From Anolis sagrei (lineage: Eukaryota; Chordata; Lepidosauria; Squamata; Anolidae), in contig NC_090022.1 in the NCBI RefSeq assembly GCF_037176765.1, positions 175,110,117 through 175,174,116 of the forward strand: a stretch of 64,000 bases of DNA. The letters run 5' to 3'. Positions 19,191-30,420 of this stretch are shown here, piece after piece. The notes beneath the pieces were generated by a model, which was given only the letters and a program-made list of their open reading frames with translations, did not search any database and was not told the DNA's origin. The translations under genes were made by a program, and so were the position numbers. The stretch's first letter is position 1; each line of letters opens with the position of its first letter.

Positions 19191-19485
19191 GTAGTTAGCA
19201 TCTGGTGGATCACACCATTCACAGTAGCTCAGTGACCTTTGGGATTGGCCAGGGATTAATTCATTGTTGGATGGAAGGGTTCAGTACTGGTTGGGAAGAA
19301 TGGTCATTGGGTGATTGTGTCAACCACCCAGAGGAGTAATGAGATTAATCCTGTGTCCCCCTCTGAGTGTTTGTGCAAATGTGTATATGGGGCAAAGCTC
19401 ATCGGCTGTCAGGACCCTCCATGGCCATCTGATCAGACCCCTCCAGGTTGTGGATTTTGGAATCCCAGTTTTTAATAACACAGCC
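19191..19485. other. Unassigned intergenic sequence
   Basis: No gene signal; short ORFs on both strands have no recognisable domain. Confidence 0.4.
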
Positions 19486-19918
19486 AACCAAATACGAGCT
19501 ACAAACATCTGACTTACAAACGACTCATAGTTAAGAATGGGGGTGAGACAACAGGAAGTGAGAATAATCTGCTCCTATGAAGGGAAATTCACTCCTAAAA
19601 GAGTGACCATGGGAAGAAGGGGTCTCCACTGAAGCTTTCTCACCAATCTTTGTTTCCGCGACAAGCCAATTTTTTTCAAAATCCAATTATTACAGGGACA
19701 GAAAGTGAGGTGAAATTTGAACAGGGGCACAGACAGCAAAACAAATCTTACAGGAGTGTTAACCCTTCCCTATGCTATCCAAAGCTTATATTTGTGTGTA
19801 TATATTTGGCTGGAGTTACACTTAAAACATGTTCCTGTTCCAACTTACAAACAAATTCAACTTAAGAACAAACCTACATAACTTACCTTGTTCATATCTT
19901 ATGGACTGCCTGTATTGG
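19486..19918. mobile_element. Mariner/pogo-like non-autonomous element, copy 1
   Basis: Shares ACAAACGACTCATAGTTAAG, GAGACAACAGGAAGTGAGAA and the end GACTGCCTGTA with copies at 27680, 39888 and 61395. The family terminus (C)AGGCAGTCCC next to TA fits Tc1/mariner-pogo elements. Confidence 0.55.
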
Positions 19919-20239
19919 TTTAACCTAACTTCTTTCCCGATGTGATAAAGAAATCTTTAAATTTTACTTACTTACTTTAAATTTTTTTAGAGTATCATAA
20001 ATTTGTTCAGTCCAATACATTAGCAATAGAAAGATGCAAGAACAATTGAAAACTGGTATAGAAATTGTAGAGTTGAAAGAAAAAGTCCTTAGAAGCACTT
20101 TATTTATAGTTTATGCAATTGAATCCTCCCTCATTCTCGGATCCTCATCCTGATGATTTATATTGTCCTATCTCCCAGTTTTTAAAATTTTTTAGCCTTG
20201 AATGTGGCCTTGCCCAGTGAAATTCTCTGTTTTTAAAGG
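19919..20239. other. Unassigned intergenic sequence
   Basis: AT-rich, no recognised repeat or gene. Confidence 0.4.
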
Positions 20240-20439
20240 CATGTTTTATATTGTCTGTGTCGTTTATTATATTTCTTTGCATTTGAGATATTTATGTTTT
20301 GGTATTGTTATGTTTTTGTATTACAATGTATGTACTGCACTGATGGGCTTGGCCTCATGTAAGCCACATCGAGTCCCCCTGGGGGAGATGGAGCGGGGTA
20401 TAAATAAAGATGATGATGATGATTATTATTATTATTAAT
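20240..20439 (+). mobile_element. L2-type LINE tail
   Basis: TTGGCCTCATGTAAGCCACA, CGAGTCCCCCTGGGGGAG, GGGGTATAAATAAAG, then (GAT)n(TTA)n. This is the L2 3' terminus. Confidence 0.7.
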
Positions 20440-20451
20440 ACATTGTTGATG

Positions 20452-20677
20452 TATTGTTGAAGGCTTTCATGGCTGGAATCACTGGGTTGTTGTAGGTTTT
20501 TTCGGGCTATATGGCCATGTTCTAGAGGCATTCTCTCCTGATGTTTCGCCTGCATCTATGGCAGGCGTCCTCAGAGACCTCACAACCTCTGAGGATACTT
20601 GCCATAGATGCAGGCGAAATGTCAGGAAATAATGCCTCTAGAACATGGCCATATAGTCCGAAAAAACCTACAACAAC
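20452..20677. mobile_element. Short Penelope-derived palindromic insertion
   Basis: 226 bp with tail-to-tail arms, flanked by a perfect 12-bp TSD ACATTGTTGATG (20440-20451 and 20678-20689). The centre lies between CAGAGACCT and CACAACCTCTG at about 20580. The left arm has a roughly 30-bp outer extension absent from the right arm. Confidence 0.85.
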
Positions 20678-20689
20678 ACATTGTTGATG

Positions 20690-21640
20690 CTATGGGCACA
20701 GGCTTATGTAATTTTCTTTCTCTCCAAAGCAGTTGTAACTTTCTAGTTCAGTGACAGGTTACAATTTAATTGTAATTTAATACAAGATTTATAGAGAGAT
20801 AATCCTAATTTATATTCCATTTAATGCAATGGTTTCTCTTGCTATATTTCAAGCAGAAAAGATGGAGGATAATGCTCGTAATCTTGCTGCATTTACTGTC
20901 AACACGGTACAAAATATTTAGCTTCATGAAGCAGAAAATCTGAATTTTCTTTTTGTTATAAGAACCACCCCAAATCTGCCACTATCAAATACATTCCTAG
21001 AGAGTACTCCGAAAGACCGGTAAATGTTTCACTGATATTCTGCACTGTCCAAAAACAATTTGAATTTATTTCAAATTGCCATTTCTTTTTCTTCCAAATT
21101 CTTGAGAAGGTCTTGGAAGATGTAAAAAGTTTGGAACTATCTCATATCTCTTTAATCCTGGGTCCCCTTGAGATGCTCAAAACTATTGTTGGGTCTTCCT
21201 GTGCTAATTAAATCAGATTAATCACCATAGCAGCACCACTGGGGAAGAAAAAAACCATCTGCAGCAACCAAATGAGGACTTTTCAAGGCTTTCTAGAGGC
21301 CATGTGTAGGGTAAGACTGCAGTTGGCAGAACAATTTGAAAGTGTATACACCTGTATTTTGTAGTTCCTTTAGTTTCTAAATTGGGGATTGACATATGCC
21401 AACTTTGGGAAGTTAATCTAAACGCCATTGTTTGTGCATCAGCATCACATTCTTTGGACAGGATAGAAAAGGAAATAGTTGAGGAACAGTAAAAGAAGAT
21501 AATTTTCATAGGATGGGGTATGAAAAGTATGACTTTTCCTTTGAGACTGCTCCCTAAACATGTTTATTGCTGTGTACGGCAAGAATGAGGAGCCCTTGAA
21601 GAGACATAGGTTGGAATAATTGAAATCTGATATTTGCTTA
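20690..21640. other. Unassigned intergenic sequence with one repeat arm
   Basis: Positions about 20997-21058 recur in diverged form at about 23114-23176 (GTAAATGTTTCACTG core). Nothing else recognised. Confidence 0.4.
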
Positions 21641-21649
21641 GCAATATTT

Positions 21650-22415
21650 GCTAGTAATAACTCCTGTGATATTTGCTAATGATAATGTTCTGATACAGCT
21701 GTACCAGGAGCTCCAAATTTATTTGCTTTGTATTAAATGTTTGGTTGCAGTCCTGGGTTTCAGGGACTCTGCAGATAGGTGGCTTCTTTTGATTGCTGTC
21801 ATAGGGCAAGTCACCTGTCCATCATCGTTAAGTTTGGTCCCGCCCCTTGCTCAGGGCAATTGGGGCATTTTTTAGTTAGTCTCAGCAAGGAAACCTAATG
21901 TATAGGACGTGTGTAAGCTTCCCCTGTACAAAAGCTTCAACCTTTAAGAATTTCCAGAAAAACAGCCCTAAAGACCAAAGAACTCCAGCTGGAGAACACC
22001 TAAGCCTTTACTGGTAGGTCCACTCGACGTTCGAGAAGCAGTTTGACCCGGTAGCGGAGCCCACATCAGTAAGGGTTAGATTACAGTCAGGCTGGGAGAA
22101 GTTAAAAAGGGGATTTTCCTTTAAAGAAGAAGTTATTGAAGACAGTTGCCTGTCCTTCGTGGGCAAGTTTAGGAATTCACCAGTTGCCTAAAAGCTTGGA
22201 ATCATTTGCTTAACTTTACTGAAGACAAGAGAAGTTTCTGTTTGATTGTTCATTAATAAAATACTTTGTTGTACTTCACAAGCCATCTAAAGACTATTTG
22301 TGGTAAAAAAAAAACCCCTCTGAGAACTTCTCTTTAGGCCCCCTGGCTTCCCGCTGGGCAAAGGTTGCACATCCTGTTCTAAAGGAAATTCTTTACAGCC
22401 CCAGCGCGCGACAGA
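21650..22415 (+). repeat. Possible solo LTR fossil
   Basis: The region has LTR-like composition: a promoter-like stretch, AATAAAATACTTTGTTG as a polyadenylation signal region, and a GC-rich terminal segment near CAGCGCGCGACAG. No internal coding region is attached and no clear TSD was found. Family and age are not determined. Confidence 0.35.
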
Positions 22416-23215
22416 ATAGATAACTTCTTAAGAAGTACATTTAACAATAATTGCATAATGTGTATTAATCACTACTTTGATTTGCAGCAACACTGCGTAT
22501 TGATAATTGCCTAATAGCTTAAGAATAATGCAGATTGATATTGATCATGGCTCTGAGCCTCAAAAGTTAGTTTTAGTTCTAACAGCCTTCAAGAAGGGGC
22601 AGCTTGACCCGCCATGGAACTTCAAAGGAACAGGCTTAAAAATTGTTTTGCTTAAGCACAGGGTGATGTAGTAGGGACTAAAACTGCTTGACAGCAATGC
22701 CATATATCTTCACATAGGTGGTGGGAATAAACAAGGAGGCCAATGAGTTAGCACTGACATAAGGGGTTTCAATATGCATGCTCCAGTAATAAAAGATGGC
22801 GCATGCTCACAGAAAGGTAAACGTTTATTGGTAAACAAAAGTTAAGATTTATATAGAAGCTGAACTGAGGAGCAGGCATGGCGCTTCTTTTGTGTGTAAA
22901 CACTCAGTGTGCATTTATCTGATCAATAAACTCACCAAAACAGATTTCCTTTCTTTAGTAACTATTTTGGGACTTGGATACTAGAGAGATCATCAAGTGT
23001 CTGGCAGATTGGAAACAGATCTGGGTAATTTTGCCCTCTCAGTATTGTGCTGCCAATAACAAACTCTTTGCAATGGCTAAAGGCAAATGCAAATAGTTCT
23101 TTCCTGGATTACTTTTCAGAGTACCCTGAAAGACTGGTAAATGTTTCACTGGCATTCTGTACCATAAAAAAAACAAGACTCTTGTTCGCCAAGACTGCTT
23201 CAGCCTGATGACTAG
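22416..23215. other. Unassigned intergenic sequence
   Basis: Contains the second arm of the direct repeat (about 23114-23176) and an AATAAA near 22925. No gene. Confidence 0.35.
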
Positions 23216-23884
23216 GGACCCTTCCAGACAGGCCTTGGATCTGATCCCAGTTTTTCTGCATAAAACTGGATTATATGAGTCCCACTGCCAAATAATCTGG
23301 GATAAACAGAAAACAGAGCAATGACAAATCTTGATAAAATAGTGAAGAGTAGAGACATCACACTGGCAACAAAGATCCGCATAGTCAAAACAATGGTATT
23401 CTCCATAGTAACCTACGGATGTGAGAGGTGGACCATAGGGAAAGCTGAGCGAAGGAAGATAGATGCTCTTGAACTGTGGTGCTGGAGGAAAGTCCTGAGC
23501 GTGCCTTGGACTGTGAGAAGATCCAACTAGTCCATATTTGAAGAAATAAAGCCTGACTGCTCATTGGAGGGAAGAATAGTAGAGGCCAAGATGAAGTACT
23601 TTGGCCACATCATGAGAAGAAAGGAAAGTTTAGAGAAGACAATCATACTGGGGAAAATGGAAGGAAAAAGGAAGAGGGGCCGACCAAGGGCAAGATGGAT
23701 GGATGGCATCCTTGAAGTGACTGGATTGACCTTGAAGGAGCTGAGGATGGTGACGACCGACAGGGAGCTCTGGCGTGGACTGGTCCATGAAGACAGGAAG
23801 CATCGGAAATGAATGAACAACAACAACAAAAACAGAAAACCTGGGATCAGTTCCTGGGATATGAGGCCTGTCCGGAAGGCCCCG
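23216..23884. mobile_element. Foldback MITE family A variant, split by BovB
   Basis: Left part 23216-23314 (GGGACCCTTCCAGACAGGCC) and right part 23841-23884 (GGCCTGTCCGGAAGGCCCC) are inverted copies. Confidence 0.65.
23315..23829 (+). mobile_element. RTE-BovB LINE, 3' end, with TSD
   Basis: TSD AAACAGAAAAC, 11 bp perfect (23304-23314 and 23830-23840). Encodes NLDKIVKSRDITLATKIRIV, ERRKIDALELWCWRKVL and YFGHIMRRKESLEKTIILGK. One in-frame stop follows VRRSN, so it is dead. Ends in CAACAACAACAAA. Confidence 0.92.
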
Positions 23885-23892
23885 AAGGCCCC

Positions 23893-24000
23893 AAGGCCCC
23901 TACCACATAGCTAAATAAAATCCCATATTTTCTCCTTTGAACTGGAATATATGGCAGTTTGGACTCAGATAACCCAGTTCAAAGCAGATATAGAATCCGT
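23893..24000. mobile_element. Foldback MITE family A, partial
   Basis: The left arm GGCCCCTACCACATAGCT through CCCAGTTCAAAGCAG is present; the right end is missing. Confidence 0.5.
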
Positions 24001-24306
24001 CGTGTAGATTCAGTCTATGTGAGATAGGTAAAGCTGAAAATGGGTAGTGTTACTGAAACACCAGAAATTCCCAAATTGAACCTCAAATTGCCAGCTTCAA
24101 GCGACTCCTCGGTGAATTCACCAAAGGCTGCACAAGCTCTACATATGCACCCTACATCTCAGGGCACCCAGTGTAGGATTATACTTTATCCTTTCACAAC
24201 GTCTTGAGAGACACATAATGGGTTTGGAAAGAGCCACAGGATTCTTTCCAGATTTTATCTTAATGTTCTCCTGGGAACATTTCCTCATCCCAGTTGCCAG
24301 ATCAGA

Positions 24307-24327
24307 CCCCCCCCCCCCCCCCCCCAG
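24307..24327. repeat. Poly(C) run
   Basis: About 20 consecutive C residues; length is prone to assembly or polymerase error. Confidence 0.8.
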
Positions 24328-24388
24328 GAATCCCATTCAAAGTGTGCCAACACCCTCTTCACTCATTACGTAATAAGTCAAAACCCAT

Positions 24389-24806
24389 TGTCCTGTTCCA
24401 GCCCGCCAGGAACAGGGCCATCAAATCCCATTACTCCCAAGACAGCCACATTCCTCCTTCACCCCTTCCCTGGATGAACCAAGAAGTAGACTTCAAATTC
24501 AACTAATGATAGTTTATTAAATTTCCTACCATGATTGGAGCCAATCAGCAGAACGATGGACAACTCTTCTGGACCTATCAGGGAGTGGATCCTCCATGGC
24601 ACTGACTCTGACCAATCAACAGCCAGCACAACAATGACTTTTTATTTAGAATAGATGTCAAAGTGCTATAAATAAATCTATGTGTTCACACTTGCGCTTA
24701 TGTCAGTCTTTGGAATGCAGACTCTGCTGACAAAAGGAGAATAAAAGCCTCTGATCGTTGCCTTTATCCCATCTATGTCTCTTTCGATCCTTTGAGAGTT
24801 TGACAT
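24389..24806 (+). repeat. Possible solo LTR fossil, weak
   Basis: A TG start, CCAATC boxes, TATAAATAAATC, GAATAAAAGCC and an end TTTGACA give an LTR-like order. No TSD or paired copy was seen, so this is a guess. Confidence 0.25.
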
Positions 24807-24907
24807 GCCAGGTCTCAAACCTACAGATCTTGTGGAGCTGAAATCACTTAGCAGTAGCAAGTCTGTCATAGCTGAGCGGAGGACTGAATTTTGTTCTTTC
24901 CAGTCCT

Positions 24908-25126
24908 AAGGTGCATCTTCATTGTAGAATTAATGCAGTTTGATGCCATTTTAACTGTCATGACTCAATATTGTGGAATTCTGGGAATTAGAGTTTGGAG
25001 AGGCACTCTTTGACAGATAAGGATAAAGACCTTGGAAAACTACTACTCCCATAATTCCATAGCATTGAGCCATGGCAGTTAAAGTGGTGCCAGACTGCAT
25101 TAATTTTGCAATGTAGATGCACACCT
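24908..25126. mobile_element. Palindromic MITE (family B)
   Basis: AGAATTAATGCAGTTTGATG near the left end faces CAGACTGCATTAATTTTGC on the right. The centre carries ATTCCATAGCATTGAGCCAT with its inverse. Outer bases GGTGCATCTTCATTG and CAATGTAGATGCACACC. Confidence 0.7.
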
Positions 25127-25139
25127 TGGGCCCTTTGCA

Positions 25140-25345
25140 CCCCATACCAGTAGTTAAAGCACTACAATTAAACTTCGACTGCTGTGATAGCATCCTCTGG
25201 GATGGTTCTGTGGTTTTAGGAATCTCTCTGGTCGAAAATCCTAAATACTATTTCTTAAAGCTGCGGATTCCAGGATTCTCTAGGATGTTGCCATGGCGAT
25301 TAAAGCAGAATCACAGCACTGCAATTGTGTGTTGTGATTGAGTCT
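25140..25345. mobile_element. Second palindromic MITE-like unit
   Basis: AGTTAAAGCACTACAATTAA and the distal GATTAAAGCAG / GCACTGCAATTGTG segments suggest a decayed foldback related in style to family B. Confidence 0.4.
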
Positions 25346-25407
25346 CTCGTTCAACACAGTGAGTGCTATACCATACTATATTGATCACCTCTACAATATG
25401 GTGACAG

Positions 25408-25700
25408 CAGGCCCGTAGCCAGTATTTTGATTCGGGAGGAGCTGAGTTTGATTCGGGGGGTGGGGGGTGGGGTGGCTGAGTCTGAGTGAAGGAGGGTCTA
25501 CCCTAGCAAACCTTTTGTATTGTTACCCCAATACCCCCATGCTTATGGGATATAGAGTATAGTGATCAGATCATAATATGAATAAACATAGCAGTTTAAA
25601 TAATGCACCAGTAAGGCCTTCTCGCGGACCACCATGAGAAATTGGGAGGGGGGAGGCTGAAGACCCTCAAGCCCCCCCTCCCCCCCCAGCTACATACCTG
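25408..25700. mobile_element. hAT non-autonomous element (CAGGCCYGTAGC ends)
   Basis: Ends CAGGCCCGTAGCCAG and AGCTACATACCTG, flanked by a perfect 8-bp TSD GGTGACAG (25400-25407 and 25701-25708). Same family as the longer copy at 37823-38600. It abuts the truncated 5' edge of a BovB copy. Confidence 0.88.
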
Positions 25701-25708
25701 GGTGACAG

Positions 25709-27289
25709 TAAGAACATCTATTTCTGTTTTATTGACTATTCTAAAGCCTTTGACTGTGTGGATCATAATAAATTGTGGCAAGTTCTTGGTGGGATGGGCA
25801 TACCAAATCACCTTGTCTCTCTCCTGAGGAATCTGTACAAGGACCAAGTAGCAACAGTAAGAACTGACCACGGAACAACATACTGGTTCAAGATTGGGAA
25901 AGGCATACGGCAGGGTTGTATCCTCTCACCCAACCTATTCAACTTGTATGCAGAACACATCATGCAATCTGTGGGGCTTGACAAATGGAAGGCTGGGGTA
26001 AAAATCGCTGGAAGAAACATTAACAACCTTAGATATGCAGATGACACCACTTTGATGACCGAAAGCGAGGAGGAGCTGAGGAGCCTTCTAATCATGGTGA
26101 AGGAAGAAAGCAAATAAGCTGGGTTGCAGCTAAACATAGAAAAACCAAGATTATGGCAACAAGAATGATTGGCAACTGGGAAATAGAGGGAGAAAATGTG
26201 GAGGCAGTGAAAGACTTTGTATTTCTAGGTGCAGAGATTACTGCAGACGCAGACTACAGCCAGGAGACGTTTACTTCTTGGGAGGAGAGCAATGACCAAC
26301 CTCGATAAAATAGTGAAGATAGGGATTGTGGCGCAGCAGGCTGAGTGTCAACTGCATTAAGATCACTCTGACCAAAAGGTCATGAGTTCGAAGCCAGCCC
26401 GGGTTGGAGTGGATTTCCAACCAATTGTGTAGCCTGTTGTCGACCTTTGCAACTGAAAGACAGTTGCATCTGTCAAGTAGGAAAATTAGGTACCCCCTTA
26501 AACTGTGGGGAGGCTAAATTAACTAATTTATGAGGCCATAAAAAAGACTCCAGTAAGCACTCCAGCAAAAAGCATGCGGGGAATGCAGAAATACTTCATC
26601 CAGTGTCGCAGATGGACGATGAAAGCGACGGCTCCCCTGGCGGCCAGAAAAAGTTAAATAGCCTCTGTGTATGTCTGTATATGTTGTATGTCAAAATTGG
26701 CATTGAATGTTTGCCATATATATGTACACTGTAATCCGCCCTGAGTCCCCTGCGGGGTGAGAAGGGTGGAATATAAAAGCTGTAAATAAATAAAATAAGA
26801 GTAGAGGCATCACACTGGCAAAGAAGATCCGCATAGTTAAAGCAATGGCATTCCCCATAGTCACCTACGGATGTGAGAGCTGGATCATAGGGAAGGCTGA
26901 GCGAAGGAAGATAGATGCTTTTGGACTGTGGTGCTGGAGGAAAGTTCTGAGAGTGCCTTGGACCGCGAGAAGATCCAACCAGTCCATCCTCCAGGAAATA
27001 AAGCCCGCCTGCTCACTGGAGGGAAGGATACTAGAGACAAAGTTGAAGTACTTTGGCCACATAATGAGAAGAAAGGAAAGCTTGGAGAAGACAATTATGC
27101 TGGGGAAAGTGGAAGGAAAAGGGAAGACGGGCCACCCAAGGGCAAGATGGATGGATGGTATCCTTGAAGTGACTGGATTGACCTTGAAGGAGCTGGGGGC
27201 GGTGACGGCCGACAGGGAGCTCTAGCGTGGGCTGGTCCATGAGGTCACAAAGAGTTGGAAACGACTGAACGAATGAACAACAATAACAA
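25709..27289 (+). mobile_element. RTE-BovB LINE with RT core, split by a SINE
   Basis: Parts 25709-26326 and 26801-27289. The first encodes RT motifs FIDYSKAFDCVDHNKLW, GIRQGCILSPNLFN and RYADDTTLM (catalytic YADD at about 26035). The second encodes VTYGCESW, DAFGLWCWRKVLRVPWTARR and the C-terminal KYFGHIMRRKES. Several frame breaks are present. Ends GAATGAACAACAATAAC. Confidence 0.92.
26327..26800 (+). mobile_element. tRNA-derived SINE with LINE-like tail, inserted in BovB
   Basis: The head resembles a tRNA: GGGATTGTGGCGCAGCAGG, then box B-like AGTTCGAAGCC. The tail CCGCCCTGAGTCCCCTGCGG, GAATATAAAAGCTG, (AAAT)n resembles the local L2/CR1-type LINE tail. Flanking bases are similar (ATAAAATAGTGAAGATA, ATAAAATAAGAGTAGAG), an imperfect TSD. 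Confidence 0.75.
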
Positions 27290-27290
27290 A

Positions 27291-27645
27291 AGAACGGGTT
27301 TCTCTAACATGTAAATGGTTCTTTGAGTGGCCCTCTGAGCCCTCACACAAATGAATTTGTGCTTGGAAAGTTCTAGATCTCAATACTTTTTTTGGGTGGG
27401 GGAAGGTCCCCCCCTTTCCTACCTATCACATCAGTGCCGAGGTGAGAGGAGCAATTTGTACAATCAGTGGATGGTGTTGCTTAGTTATCACAATAGCAGA
27501 GCCATATGTAGAAGCTGTGTAGTTGCTGCTTGGGAGACTGCTCCCAACAGGAGGATTTTAGGCGGGAAAATTTGTTTCTCAGCATTTGTGAAGTAAAACT
27601 TGGGGAGAGGGAGCACTTCCCGACATTTCCTTGCTGAGGCAGAAG
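27291..27645. other. Unassigned intergenic sequence
   Basis: Nothing recognised; ends at a (CA)n run of about 20 bp (27650-27670). Confidence 0.4.
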
Positions 27646-27648
27646 AAA

Positions 27649-27681
<33 letters not shown>

Positions 27682-27961
27682 GGCAGTCCCTGAGTTAAAA
27701 GCCGGGGTGAGACAACAGGAAGTGAGAAAAATCTGCCCCTCAGAAGGGAAATTCACACCTGGAAGAGTTATCCTGGGAAAAAGATGTCTCCACTGAAGCT
27801 TTATCCCCAATCCTTGTTTCCACAACAAGCCACATTCTTCAAAATCGAATTCTCACAGGGACAGAAAGTGAGGTGAAATCTTCTGAACAGGGGCACAGGC
27901 AGCAAAACGAACACCGCAGGGATGTTCATCCTTCCCGTTGCTATTCAAAGCTTATTTATTT

Positions 27962-28233
27962 ACTAGCCGTCCCCTGCCACGCATTGCTGTGGCCCAGTCT
28001 GTTGATCTGGAAAATAAAGTAACGAGAAAGTGTTGGTTTCTAATATATATAATTACTTTGCGCTTGTGGGTAAACAGTATTTCTTGTTGTTTCTTTGTCA
28101 GTGTTGATGTGGAGATTGTTTGGTTTGCCTTCTCTGCAACATGCAACATATAATTGTCCTTCTTTAGGGGTCCCTTTCAAATCTGTGATACTATATCTGT
28201 CATATACATGTGTGTGTGTGTGGTGTGGTGAAT

Positions 28234-28274
<41 letters not shown>

Positions 28275-29274
28275 ATCTATGGCTGGATGGCTCTTTGTCA
28301 GGAGGACTTTGATTATGTTTTGTTTGCCCTGGTGAAGGGAGTTGGAGTGGATGGCCTTGAGGTAGCATTTCTCAACCTGGTGGTCGGGACCCCTACTGGT
28401 TGCGAGGGAATGTCAAAAGGGTTGCTAAAGACCACCAGAAAACACAGTATTTTCTGTTGGTCATGGGAAGTTTGGCCCAATTCTGTCGTTGTTGGGGTTC
28501 AGCTTGTTCTTTGATTGTAGGTGAACTATAAATCCCAGTAACTACAACTCCCAAATGTCAAGGTCTATTTCCCCCAAACTCCATATGTGTCCATATTTGG
28601 GCATATGGAATGGTTGTGTCAAGTTTGGTCCAGATCCATCATTGTTTGAGTCCACAGTGCTCTCTGGATGTAGGTGAACTACAACTCCCAAACTCACGGT
28701 CAATGCCCACCAAACCCTTCTAGTGTGTTCTGTTGGTCATGGAAGTCCTGTATGCCATGTTTGGTTCAATTCCATCGGTGGAGTTCAGAATGCTCTTTGA
28801 TTGTAGGTGAACTATAAATCCCAGTAACTACAACTCCCAAATGTCAAGGTCTATTTCCCCCAAACTTCATATATGTCCATATTTGGGCATATGGAATGTT
28901 TGTGTCAAGTTTGATCCAGATCCATCATTGTTTGAGTCCACAGTGCTCTCTGGATGTAGGTGAACTACAACTCCCAAACTCAAGGTCAATGCCCACCAAA
29001 CCCTTCTATTGTTTACTGTTGGTCATGGGAGTCCTGTGTGCCAAGTTGGGTTCAATTCCATCATTGATGGAGTTCATAATGCTCTTTGATTGTAGGTTAA
29101 CTATAAATCCCAGCAACTACAACTCTCAAATGACAAAATCAATTTTTTGAGTGATGGTCACTCCTTGGGTTAGTAGGTGTCTTGTGGCCAAATTTGGCAA
29201 CAATTCGCCTAGTGGTTTTTTAGTTTTGTTAATCCCACAAACGAGCATTACATTTTTATTTAGATAGGTAGATA
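27962..29274 (+). mobile_element. 'AGCCGTCCCC' repeat carrying the shared ACTACAACTCCC module
   Basis: Starts TAGCCGTCCCCTGCCACGC and ends with CGCCTAGTGGTTTTTTAG, CCACAAACGAGCATTAC and TTTTATTTAGATAG. This is a very common squamate repeat whose class (Helitron-like or RTE-like) I cannot settle. The interior holds a SPIN-like terminus (about 28364-28440) and about 2.5 copies of a roughly 300-bp module. Confidence 0.6.
28234..28275. repeat. (TATC)n microsatellite
   Basis: About ten ATCT units in the same place within this repeat family as the shorter ATCT array at 47490. Confidence 0.85.
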
Positions 29275-29579
29275 CAGAGTTAAATTTCAAAAATGTACGT
29301 CTTCTGACTTACATACATATTCAACATACGAACAGACAGACAGAACCTATCTTGTTCGTAACTTGGGGACTGCCTGTATATACTTTTGCATAACGGTAGA
29401 AAAAGAGGCAGGGAAGAAGAAGGAAGAAAGACATAAAGAAGACAGAGGTATTTGTGGGAGGATTACGATGCTGAAGAGAATGAGAAGAACAGAAGGGGAG
29501 TTTTTCTGTTGTGGGATGAAGGAAAACTTAGAGAACAGTAGTTTGGCAGTTGAACACGTTCCCGCTAAGAAGCTGAGCT

Positions 29580-29792
29580 CTAGAATCTCCCATAGTATCC
29601 TAGAGTTGGAAGAGACCTCATGGGCCGTCCAGTCCAACCCCCTGCCAAGAAGCAGGAATATTGCATTCAAAGCACCCCTGACAGATGGCCATCCAGACTC
29701 TGTTTAAAAGCTTCCAAAGAAGGAGCCTCCACCACACTCCGGGGCAGAGAGTTCCACTGCTGAACGGCTCTCACAGTCAGGAAGTTCTCCCA
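29580..29792 (-). mobile_element. CR1 LINE 3' end
   Basis: GAGTTGGAAGAGACCTCATG, CCAGTCCAACCCCCTGCC, then GGAGCCTCCACCACACTCC; the minus strand is the CR1 tail. Confidence 0.8.
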
Positions 29793-29962
29793 AATGGGCC
29801 TTTGCACCAACAGAAAACGCCATTTACATGGGACACAAGAGACTATGATGGAAGGCGATTGATGCCAACTGAGAAGGGCCGGATGACTGGCAAAGTTTCC
29901 AGAACTGTGAGTAAATGTATAATATTTTTAACATAATAATTGTATAGAGGCAAAATCTTAGG

Positions 29963-30420
29963 CCCCTTCTACATTTTCCTTATATCCTAGGATCTGATCC
30001 CAGATCTGCTTTGAACTGGATTATATGCAGAGGCGGCCCTAGGTAATTTTCAACGGTAAGCAAACAGTAATTGCCCCCCCCCCCTCCGAAAACCAATTAC
30101 TGATATATATTTTCTGTTCGTCGTGGGAGTTCTGTGTGCCATATTTGGTTCAATTCCATCATTGGTGGAGTTCAGAATGCTCTTTGATTGTAGGTGAACT
30201 ATACATCCCAGTAACTACAACTCGCATATGTCAAGGCCTATTTTCCCCCAAGAGCGCCTCAAGAATGCCCCTGGGCAAAATCAACTATACTGCAAATGCT
30301 TACTTTGCGTAATGGGTTGAGCCGCCCCTGATTATATGAGTCTCCACTGCCATATAATCTGGGATAAACAGATAATCTGTGATCAGATCCTGGGATTTAG
30401 GGCACTATAGAAGGGGCCTA
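29963..30420. mobile_element. Foldback MITE family A, split by a hAT
   Basis: Left part 29963-30027 (TAGGCCCCTTCTAC) and right part 30339-30420 (CTATAGAAGGGGCCTA) are inverted ends. Confidence 0.7.
30028..30330. mobile_element. hAT non-autonomous element (CAGRGGCGGC ends), copy 1
   Basis: Ends CAGAGGCGGCCCTAGG and GAGCCGCCCCTG, with a perfect 8-bp TSD ATTATATG (30020-30027 and 30331-30338). The interior is the shared module (GGTGAACTATACATCCC, ACTACAACTCGCATATG). Confidence 0.88.

Larger units (their letters stand above)
27680..29378. mobile_element. Mariner/pogo-like element, copy 2, split by another repeat
   Basis: Left part 27680-27961 begins CAGGCAGTCCCTGAGTTA. Right part 29275-29378 ends AACTTGGGGACTGCCTG followed by TA. 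The inverted ends CAGGCAGTCCC support a TA-inserting DNA transposon. Confidence 0.65.
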
